Source of the DNA: Alphaproteobacteria bacterium
GTDB lineage: Bacteria; Pseudomonadota; Alphaproteobacteria; Micavibrionales; UBA2020
Direction of reading: 5' to 3'
Length of the DNA: 33,115 nucleotides
Assembly (NCBI GenBank): GCA_030682495.1
Contig: JAUXOC010000049.1
Location: 1-33,115 of the forward strand
Below are positions 20,827 to 28,313 of the stretch, piece after piece. The notes beneath the pieces are model-generated. The model made no database searches. It was given only the letters and a program-made list of their open reading frames with translations, and was not told where the DNA came from. Made by a program: the position numbers and the translations under genes. Position 1 is the stretch's first letter. Each line of letters opens with the position of its first letter.

Positions 20827-21920
20827 GCGCCACTTTTGAAATCAAGGTACAGCAAGAAGACCGATCATCGCATTTTGCCTATATCCTCCTGCAGCGCAAA
20901 CAAGATCTGCGCACAGCATTTGAAAAAAGTTTCGATGTCAAATTCGGCATCAATCAAGGCGGCGTGGTCACGTTCACCACCTCACCCGGTAACGAACAGA
21001 ACGTGCGCGACGGCTTTAATACTCTGCTCAAAGAATTCACAAAAGGCACACACCTCACCAAGGAGACCATCAGCATGACTGCATCCAGAAACCGCGACAA
21101 CCAATCCCGCTTCCGTGGCAACGACAACCGCGGGTATGACAGCCGTGGCAGCGACCAAAGCCTGCGCGGCCGTTTTGATAACTCCGCATCCGAAGGCGCC
21201 AATCCGCGCGTGCCTTACAAGTTCGCGCCCAAAACCGAAGGTCAGGCCGCGCTGAAAGGCTTGATCGAAACCAACGACATCACCCTCGGCCTTGGCCCTG
21301 CAGGTACGGGTAAAACCCACGTTGCCGTTGCAGTTGCGGTTGACATGCTCGACAAAAAACTGGTCGAGAAAATTCTGCTCGCCCGCCCTGCACAGGAAGC
21401 CGGTGAAAAACTCGGCTATCTGCCCGGCGACCAGAAGCAAAAACTGGATCCCTACATGCGCCCCCTCTACGATGAAATGACCAAGGTCATGGGCAAAGAA
21501 AAACTGGATCGTCTGATGAGCGCGGGCGTGATTGAAATCGTTCCCGTCGGCCTGATGCGCGGCCGCACGTTTGAAAACGCTTTCATCATCCTTGACGAAG
21601 CACAGAACGCCACCAAGGAACAAACCGAGATGGCGTTGACCCGTTTCGGCAACGGCTCCAAGATGGTTCTGACGGGTGACCCGGCACAGACAGACATCAA
21701 CAAAGACTCCGGTCTGAAATGGGCGGCAGAAGCGCTGAAAGGTACCGAAGGTATCGCCCAGCACCAGTTCTCCAACAAAGACATCATCCGCCATCCGGTT
21801 GTCGAGCGCGTTGTCAGTGCACTCGAGAAGGTTAAGGCCGCAGCCGCTGCTGCAGCGCAAGAACCGCAACAGCTGGAAAAGCCCAAAGCAGCCGCAAAAG
21901 CGCCGAAAAACGGTGGCTAA
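20823..21920 (+). CDS. PhoH-family ATPase, copy 1 (divergent paralogue with RG-rich linker)
   Basis: ATGA overlap with miaB. GLGPAGTGKTHVAVAVAVDML (Walker A) and FIILDEAQNATKEQTEMALTRFG (Walker B). The N-terminal region aligns with the KH-like region of the downstream PhoH. Confidence 0.92.
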   Translation: MSATFEIKVQQEDRSSHFAYILLQRKQDLRTAFEKSFDVKFGINQGGVVTFTTSPGNEQNVRDGFNTLLKEFTKGTHLTKETISMTASRNRDNQSRFRGNDNRGYDSRGSDQSLRGRFDNSASEGANPRVPYKFAPKTEGQAALKGLIETNDITLGLGPAGTGKTHVAVAVAVDMLDKKLVEKILLARPAQEAGEKLGYLPGDQKQKLDPYMRPLYDEMTKVMGKEKLDRLMSAGVIEIVPVGLMRGRTFENAFIILDEAQNATKEQTEMALTRFGNGSKMVLTGDPAQTDINKDSGLKWAAEALKGTEGIAQHQFSNKDIIRHPVVERVVSALEKVKAAAAAAAQEPQQLEKPKAAAKAPKNGG

Positions 21921-21955
21921 TCAAGACTGTTAATAATTATTCAACTTTTCGTGGT

Positions 21956-21994
21956 AAAGTGGGGTTAGGATCATCCTAACCCCGCTTTTCTTTT
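21956..21994 (+). terminator. Rho-independent terminator between the two phoH copies
   Basis: GGGGTTAGGA-TCA-TCCTAACCCC perfect 10-bp stem, extendable by AAAGT/GCTTT with one wobble pair, followed by TTTTCTTTT. Confidence 0.85.
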
Positions 21995-22019
21995 GGCGGG
22001 CTCAAACCGGAGCATGCAC

Positions 22020-23024
22020 TTGAGCAAACAAACCGTCCGACGCATCGGACTTCAATTCGACGACAACGAACTTGTCCCCTTCCTTTTCGGCGAACACGAC
22101 AGCCATTTAAACCAGATCGAAGAAGAACTGGATGTGGAAATTTCCGCACGTGGCAATGAAATCGTTGTCACCGGCAGCAAGCAAAACCTGCGTGCCGCGC
22201 AATCGGTCTTTGACGTTTTGTGGGAACGCCTGACCAAAGGCATGGAGGTCGGCACCGAAGAAGTCACCTCCGCCCTCGCCGTCGCCCGCAGCCCCATGGA
22301 TGCCGCCACCCGCGACACGGCCATGGCTGCGCTGAAAGAAAGCCACGTCAAGGTCAAGGCAAAGAACAAAACCATCACCGCCCGCAGCGCCAAGCAGGCG
22401 GAATATCTGGACGCCATCTGCAAACACCATCTGGTCTTCGGCCTCGGCCCTGCGGGGACAGGCAAAACGTTTCTGGCTGTTGCGCAGGCCGTTACCATGA
22501 TGCTTTCCGGTGAAACAGACCGCCTCATCCTCTGCCGTCCCGCCGTCGAAGCCGGCGAGCGTCTTGGCTTCCTGCCCGGCACCATGCAGGAAAAGATCGA
22601 CCCCTATTTACGCCCTATTTACGATGCGCTGCACGATATGCTGCCGCCCGAACAGATCGCACGGCGTCTGGCCGATGGCAGCATCGAAATTGCGCCGCTG
22701 GCTTTTATGCGTGGCCGTACATTGTCGAATGCCGTCGTCATTCTTGACGAAGCGCAGAACACCACGCCCGCACAGATGAAAATGGCGCTGACACGTATCG
22801 GCGAAGGCAGCCGGATGATTATCACCGGCGACTTGTCGCAAACCGACCTGCCCGCCGGACAAAAATCCGGCTTGCACGACGCCATCGACGTGCTGCGCGA
22901 TGTAAAAGATGTCGCCATGGTACGCTTTGCCGAGGGCGATGTGGTCCGTAGCCGCCTTGTGAAATACATCGTCGAAGCCTATGACAAGCGTGACAAGCAA
23001 GGAACGGACGGTAAAAAAGCATGA
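22020..23024 (+). CDS. phoH: PhoH-family ATPase, copy 2 (canonical)
   Basis: Probable TTG start at 22020 with GGAG 8 nt upstream (track start 21993). GLGPAGTGKTFLAVAQAV, VVILDEAQNTTPAQMKMALTRIGEGSRMIITGDLSQTDL. Directly upstream of ybeY as in the usual order. Confidence 0.94.
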   Translation: MSKQTVRRIGLQFDDNELVPFLFGEHDSHLNQIEEELDVEISARGNEIVVTGSKQNLRAAQSVFDVLWERLTKGMEVGTEEVTSALAVARSPMDAATRDTAMAALKESHVKVKAKNKTITARSAKQAEYLDAICKHHLVFGLGPAGTGKTFLAVAQAVTMMLSGETDRLILCRPAVEAGERLGFLPGTMQEKIDPYLRPIYDALHDMLPPEQIARRLADGSIEIAPLAFMRGRTLSNAVVILDEAQNTTPAQMKMALTRIGEGSRMIITGDLSQTDLPAGQKSGLHDAIDVLRDVKDVAMVRFAEGDVVRSRLVKYIVEAYDKRDKQGTDGKKA

Positions 23025-23623
23025 CCGTCCGGAAAGCCAAAGCAACGACCAGCAATGTCGAGGTGCATCTCGACACCGTATCGCCAAAATGGAAACGGGC
23101 ATTTTACGGCATGAACAGCCGCATTGAGCGTGCGGCAGCCGCCGCATTTGATGCCGCCAAAAAGCCGTCTGCCTTCACGCGCAGGCTTTTCGAGGTTTCA
23201 GTTATTCTGACCGACGACAGCGAAGTGCGCCGCCTTAACCGCGAATTCCGGAGAATCGACAAGCCGACGAACGTCTTGTCCTTTCCTCAAATCGACCTCG
23301 AATCTTTCAAAAAGTCCTCTTTGGACGTCTTTCCCAAAAATATGCATATTCCGCTGGGCGATATCGTGCTTGGGTATCAAACGATTGCCCGCGAAACCCG
23401 CGAGCAGAAAAAAACGCTTGAAAATCATACAGTTCACCTAGTCGTCCACGGTGTCTTGCATTTGCTGGGCTATGACCACATGCGCGACAAAGAGGCTAAA
23501 ATTATGGAAAGATTAGAGTGTGACATTCTAGAGTCTTTAGGCTATGATGACCCGTACAAAGAAACGGATCCGATAACCAAAGATGGCAAACGTAAACGCG
23601 CAACGCAAAATCACCGCAAATAG
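23021..23623 (+). CDS. ybeY: Endoribonuclease YbeY (16S rRNA maturation)
   Basis: VRRLNREFRRIDKPTNVLSFP and the zinc motif HLVVHGVLHLLGYDH. 4-bp overlap with phoH copy 2. Confidence 0.96.
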   Translation: MTVRKAKATTSNVEVHLDTVSPKWKRAFYGMNSRIERAAAAAFDAAKKPSAFTRRLFEVSVILTDDSEVRRLNREFRRIDKPTNVLSFPQIDLESFKKSSLDVFPKNMHIPLGDIVLGYQTIARETREQKKTLENHTVHLVVHGVLHLLGYDHMRDKEAKIMERLECDILESLGYDDPYKETDPITKDGKRKRATQNHRK

Positions 23624-23630
23624 TCGCCCC

Positions 23631-24593
23631 ATGGAAGACTCTTTGAAAAAAATGGACGCCGAGTCCGACGACCCCCCGATAGGCAACGGGCAGGCAACTA
23701 CCGCACCTGCCCCGCAGACGACACAAGGCGGCGAAGGCCGTATCATCGGCTGGGTACGCAATCTCCTGCCCGTCCGCCAGCAAAACAGTGACGACACGCT
23801 CCGCGATGCGATTGAAGAGCTGATCGAAGAAGAAGACAGCGCGCCGCAATCTTCCGTTGCCGCGCATGAACGCATGCTGATCTCTAACATTCTCGAGCTG
23901 CGCGACCTGCCGGTCGTGGATGTCATGGTGCCGCGCGCCGATATCGTCGCGCTCAACGTCAATGCGCCCAAAGAAGACCTCTACGCCCTGTTGCAGCAAA
24001 AACCGCACAGCCGCATTCCGGTTTACAAAGACGACCTCGACAACATCATCGGCGTCATCAACATGAAAGACCTTGTGACCACGCTGACGCAGGGCACTGA
24101 TTTCGAGATGCGCGATATCATGCGCGATGTTCTTGTCGTCTCCCCCGCCATGCGCGTCATGGATCTTTTGCTGCAAATGCGCCAGTCCAAAGTACATATC
24201 GCCTTCGTCGTTGACGAATTTGGCGGCATTGACGGGCTCATCACCATCAATGACCTGATCGCCGCCATTGTCGGGGAAATCGACGACGAATTTGATTTCG
24301 ATATTGCCCCGCAGCTGATCGAACGTCCCGACGGCTCTGCCATCGTTGATGCGCGTATGCCGCTGACCGATTTTGAAGAACGCTACGGCGATCTCTTCAC
24401 CGAAGACGAAGAGCACGAGGAGGCCGATACGCTGGGCGGCCTTGTCTCTTATATTGCCGGACGCGTGCCCGCGCGCGGAGAGCTTATCAAGCACGACAGC
24501 GGCCTTGAATTCGAGGTCATCGACGCCGACCCGCGCCGTATCATGCGCCTGCGCATCCGCAACCTGCCGAAAAAACAAGGCACGTCCGAATAA
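23631..24593 (+). CDS. corC: CorC/HlyC-family protein with CBS domains and transporter-associated domain
   Basis: LELRDLPVVDVMVPRADIVALN, SRIPVYKDDLDNIIGVINMKDL, IAFVVDEFGGIDGLITINDLIAAIVGEIDDEFD. Either 23583 or 23631 is a possible start. Confidence 0.94.
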   Translation: MEDSLKKMDAESDDPPIGNGQATTAPAPQTTQGGEGRIIGWVRNLLPVRQQNSDDTLRDAIEELIEEEDSAPQSSVAAHERMLISNILELRDLPVVDVMVPRADIVALNVNAPKEDLYALLQQKPHSRIPVYKDDLDNIIGVINMKDLVTTLTQGTDFEMRDIMRDVLVVSPAMRVMDLLLQMRQSKVHIAFVVDEFGGIDGLITINDLIAAIVGEIDDEFDFDIAPQLIERPDGSAIVDARMPLTDFEERYGDLFTEDEEHEEADTLGGLVSYIAGRVPARGELIKHDSGLEFEVIDADPRRIMRLRIRNLPKKQGTSE

Positions 24594-24643
24594 TCGTCTT
24601 TTCCAGACTGGTTTTTATAAAGCCGATGCGCTAGATTTTGCGC

Positions 24644-26179
24644 ATGAAACAGGCTTTGCAAAACCTTTGCGGATACAAAAAATACCTCGCTCTTTTCGGG
24701 CTCGGCGCGCTGGCGGCGCTATCGCTGCCGCCGCTGGGTATTTTTCCCGTTTTGCTACTGTCCATTCCCGGGCTGATATGGCTGTCACAAAGCGCGCCGA
24801 CAAAATTCAAAAGCTTTCTCGGCGGCTGGGCGTTTGGCGCGGGATATTTCATTTTCGGATTGTACTGGGTCAGCGCAGCCTTGTTCGTGGATATCGATGC
24901 CTGGGGTTGGGTCATGCCCTTCTCGCTTGTCGTCGGGCCTGCGCTGCTGGGTATTTTTTATGGCTTCATTCCGCTTTTGTCGCACCGCTGGCGCGCAACA
25001 CCGACCGCGCATGTGCTGATGTTTACGGCATCATGGGCAATGGTTGAGTATGCACGCGGCCATGTATTGACAGGCTTCCCGTGGAATTTTGCGGGGCAAG
25101 CGTGGGAACATACCCTGCCCGTTTTGCAAACCGTCTCTCTGACAGGTATCTACGGCCTGACGCTGCTGACGGTTTTATGGGCGTCCACACCGGTTGTCTA
25201 TAAAGACTCGCCGCGGCTGGCGCGTGTGACCGCGGTGTCTTTTGTACTGCTCGCCCTTTTCGGATTTTTGCGCATGGCGCAGAATCCAACCGTACAGAAC
25301 GGCGATACCGTCATCCGCATCGTGCAGGCGAATATTCCCCAGACGCTAAAATGGAATCCTGATGAAGACTGGCGCAATCTGGAACGTCATATCGAACTTT
25401 CGGCATCGCCGGAGCGCGAAGAAAACCCGCCGCCGCGTTTCATCGTCTGGCCGGAAAGCGCATCGCGCCACGATTTCGGCCACTTCCCCGAAATCGGCAG
25501 CTATGTCGGCCAGCGTCTGCCGCGCGGCAGTATTGGCGTCATCGGCAATATCCGCGTCACCGCCGACAAAAACGAAATACCAAGCGCCTATCACAACAGC
25601 CTGACCGCCCTCGGCCGCAAGGGCGAGGTGCTGGCGACCTACGACAAACATCATCTTGTCCCTTTTGGCGAATACCTGCCGTTTCGAAAATACGTGACGT
25701 TTGAACCGCTGGCACTGGCGCTTTCGGGCATCGGTGATTTCACGCCAGGCGACGGCCCGAAAACATTGCGCGTAGAAGACATGCCCGCCTTCAGCCCGCT
25801 GATCTGCTACGAAGCGATTTTTCCGCGCGCCGTCGCTGATGGCAAAGACCGCCCCGCTTGGCTGGTCAATGTCACCAATGACGGATGGTACGGCATGAGC
25901 GCCGGCCCCTATCAGCACATGGCGATCAGCCGCATCCGCGCCATCGAAGAAGGTCTGCCGCTGGTGCGCGCCGCCAATACCGGAATCTCCGCCGTGGTTG
26001 ATCCGCTCGGCCGCACTGTTGCGCGTCTTGGCCTTGGTGAAAAAGGCCGCCTCGACAGTATTCTGCCCGCGCCACTGCCGCCAACGCTTTATGCCGTGGT
26101 GGGCGATAGCATTTTCTTTGCCCTGCTCTTGGTCGTCGGCGGCGCGGGTATCTTTATCGGTAGAAAGAAACCTGCATGA
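24644..26179 (+). CDS. lnt: Apolipoprotein N-acyltransferase, copy 1
   Basis: N-terminal TM bundle plus nitrilase domain: FIVWPESASRHDF (E), TYDKHHLVPFGEYLPF (K), FSPLICYEAIFP (C), NVTNDGWYGMSAGPYQH. Confidence 0.95.
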   Translation: MKQALQNLCGYKKYLALFGLGALAALSLPPLGIFPVLLLSIPGLIWLSQSAPTKFKSFLGGWAFGAGYFIFGLYWVSAALFVDIDAWGWVMPFSLVVGPALLGIFYGFIPLLSHRWRATPTAHVLMFTASWAMVEYARGHVLTGFPWNFAGQAWEHTLPVLQTVSLTGIYGLTLLTVLWASTPVVYKDSPRLARVTAVSFVLLALFGFLRMAQNPTVQNGDTVIRIVQANIPQTLKWNPDEDWRNLERHIELSASPEREENPPPRFIVWPESASRHDFGHFPEIGSYVGQRLPRGSIGVIGNIRVTADKNEIPSAYHNSLTALGRKGEVLATYDKHHLVPFGEYLPFRKYVTFEPLALALSGIGDFTPGDGPKTLRVEDMPAFSPLICYEAIFPRAVADGKDRPAWLVNVTNDGWYGMSAGPYQHMAISRIRAIEEGLPLVRAANTGISAVVDPLGRTVARLGLGEKGRLDSILPAPLPPTLYAVVGDSIFFALLLVVGGAGIFIGRKKPA

Positions 26180-27729
26180 TCGCCCGCGCGGAAAGTTTTG
26201 TTTCTTCGCAGCAAGGCTGGCGGCGCTATGTGCTCGCCTTTGTTGCGGGCGCTTTTATGGTCGCCGCCATGCCGCCGACGGGGGTTTTTCCGGCACTGTT
26301 TATATCGATACCGATCCTGATGTGGCTGGTCGCTGCGGCGCGCGGCGCTTTTGGCGCTTTCATGACCGGCTGGGCTTTTGGCTGCGGTTTTTTTATCGTC
26401 GGGCTTTACTGGCTGGGTACGGCGTTTAAGGCATTTTTCAGTCATGCGATGTGGCTTTTTCCCGTTTCGGTGATTGGCATTCCCGTTTATATCGCGCTTT
26501 ACTATGCCGCGGCGGCACTGCTGGCATGGCCGTTTCGCCGCAACCGCACGCATTATGCGCTGATGTTCGCCACCCTGCTGTTTTGGGCGGAATACCTGCG
26601 CGGCCATTACATCACCAATTTTCCGTGGAATCATCTGGGCTATGGCTGGCACCATGTGCTGCCGGTTTTGCAATCGGCGGCGTGGTTCGGTATTTACGGC
26701 CTGACGCTGCTCACCCTCATATGGGCTGCCGCGCCTGTCATGTCGCGGCGCGCAGGAGCAGCTGCGCTGCTGGGGCTTTTTTTCGTCGTCGGTTTCGGCC
26801 TCTGCCATCTGCGCCTGAATCCGACAGTCGAGACGCCGCATCTGGTGCGTATTGTACAGCCCAATATCTCGCAGGCAGAAAAAGAGGACGGGAGCAAAAA
26901 GAGCGATATTTTCCTGCGCCACCTGACACTGAGCGCGACCGAAACCGCGCATGACGACAAAATCCGTTTCATCGTCTGGCCTGAAACGTCAGTCGATGTC
27001 TTTAGCCCCGAAGATAAACGAAATGTTGACCGCATCACCTTGTCGCTGCCACAAAATGCCTATGGGTTGATCGGGGTAAACCGCATGGTGCCCGTGCCTG
27101 TGCCCGGTGTGCGCAACAGTCTGATTGTTTTGCATCCGCGTAGCCAGCGCATCATCGCACAGCACGATAAATTCATCCTCGCGCCTTGGGGAGAATATGT
27201 GCCCTATGCGAACCTGCTGAAGAAAACCCCCTTCGGCCAATATGTCGGGGCGGTGCCGCCGATGATTGCAGGGGCTGGCCCTTCGACCATCCGGCTTGGC
27301 CCAGACCATCTGCCCGCGTTCAGCCCGATCATTTGTTTTGAATCCACCTTTGCCGGACGGATGAAAGACATCACACGTGGCAAGCCGGATTTTTTGCTGT
27401 TTATCACCAATGACGCGTGGTCGATGGGCACGCCGGGCCCCGCGCAGCATTTCGGCTTCGCCCGTGTCCGCGCCATCGAAGAAGGCCTGCCGATTGTGCG
27501 CGCCGCCAATAGCGGTATTTCGGGCATCATCGATGCGCAGGGACGGATTTTGCAGCGCCTCGACCTCGATCAGGCGGGCATCATCGACGCGACGCTGCCC
27601 GAATCCGCCAAGCCCCCGCTTTATGCAGGTACCGGGGACAGTCTTATCTTGCTGCTGGCAGGTTGCCTGACACTTTGCCTTTTGCTGATGACATATTTTT
27701 TCAGGCCGCGTCCTCGTACAAAGGCTTGA
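26176..27729 (+). CDS. Apolipoprotein N-acyltransferase paralogue, copy 2
   Basis: ATGA overlap with copy 1. Same architecture: FIVWPETSVDVF (E), QHDKFILAPWGEYVPY (K), FSPIICFESTFAG (C), FITNDAWSMGTPGPAQH. Confidence 0.93.
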   Translation: MIARAESFVSSQQGWRRYVLAFVAGAFMVAAMPPTGVFPALFISIPILMWLVAAARGAFGAFMTGWAFGCGFFIVGLYWLGTAFKAFFSHAMWLFPVSVIGIPVYIALYYAAAALLAWPFRRNRTHYALMFATLLFWAEYLRGHYITNFPWNHLGYGWHHVLPVLQSAAWFGIYGLTLLTLIWAAAPVMSRRAGAAALLGLFFVVGFGLCHLRLNPTVETPHLVRIVQPNISQAEKEDGSKKSDIFLRHLTLSATETAHDDKIRFIVWPETSVDVFSPEDKRNVDRITLSLPQNAYGLIGVNRMVPVPVPGVRNSLIVLHPRSQRIIAQHDKFILAPWGEYVPYANLLKKTPFGQYVGAVPPMIAGAGPSTIRLGPDHLPAFSPIICFESTFAGRMKDITRGKPDFLLFITNDAWSMGTPGPAQHFGFARVRAIEEGLPIVRAANSGISGIIDAQGRILQRLDLDQAGIIDATLPESAKPPLYAGTGDSLILLLAGCLTLCLLLMTYFFRPRPRTKA

Positions 27730-27763
27730 TAAACGGGCATATATCCGCGCCCTGGTTATGTAC

Positions 27764-27832
27764 AATACAGGGTTGAATACATGCGTATGTTGACAATGGA
27801 GGGTTGTATTCCTATATAATGGAAATACAGCC
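27764..27832 (+). promoter_or_regulatory. Putative promoter and operator cluster upstream of the XRE regulator
   Basis: TTGACA at 27790-27795. TATAAT at 27815-27820 (19-bp spacer), or TATATA at 27813 (17-bp spacer). AATACA/TGTATT half-sites at 27764, 27776, 27805 (inverted) and 27824. Imperfect inverted repeat GGTTGTATTCC...GGAAATACAGCC flanks the -10. Confidence 0.6.
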
Positions 27833-27856
27833 GCTTTATTTGTAAAGGTTTCCCAG

Positions 27857-28309
27857 ATGCCCCGCACCCGTATGGATGATGAAGGCCCCCACCCCGTCGA
27901 TACGCATGTCGGCGCCAAGGTTAAATCCCGCCGTCTGATGCTGGGGCTTAGTCAGGAAGAACTGGCAAAATCCATCGGCCTGACGTTTCAGCAGGTGCAG
28001 AAATACGAACGCGGCACAAACCGCATCAGCGTCAGCCGCCTCACTGACATCAGCCGCGCTCTTAAAGTGCCCATCGATTATTTCCTCGAAGGTTGCGCAA
28101 ACGTTGTGCTCGGCGCGGGCGGCGGCGTCAGAAAGCCTGCGATGCGCGGCGTGTCCGACACGCCCCAAGCAATGCTGGAGCCTGACCCGATGACAAAGCG
28201 TGATGTGCTGGAACTGATACGCGCGTATGAGCATATCTCCACACCGCATCTCAAAAAACAGCTTTTGGAAATGGCCAAGGCGATGGCCAAGACCGGCGGA
28301 ACAGAATAA
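27857..28309 (+). CDS. XRE/Cro-CI family helix-turn-helix regulator
   Basis: VGAKVKSRRLMLGLSQEELAKSIGLTFQQVQKYERGTNRISVSRLTDISRALKVPIDYF is a classic HTH_3 domain. The position upstream of metK matches the usual alphaproteobacterial order. Confidence 0.95.
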   Translation: MPRTRMDDEGPHPVDTHVGAKVKSRRLMLGLSQEELAKSIGLTFQQVQKYERGTNRISVSRLTDISRALKVPIDYFLEGCANVVLGAGGGVRKPAMRGVSDTPQAMLEPDPMTKRDVLELIRAYEHISTPHLKKQLLEMAKAMAKTGGTE

Positions 28310-28313
28310 CCGC

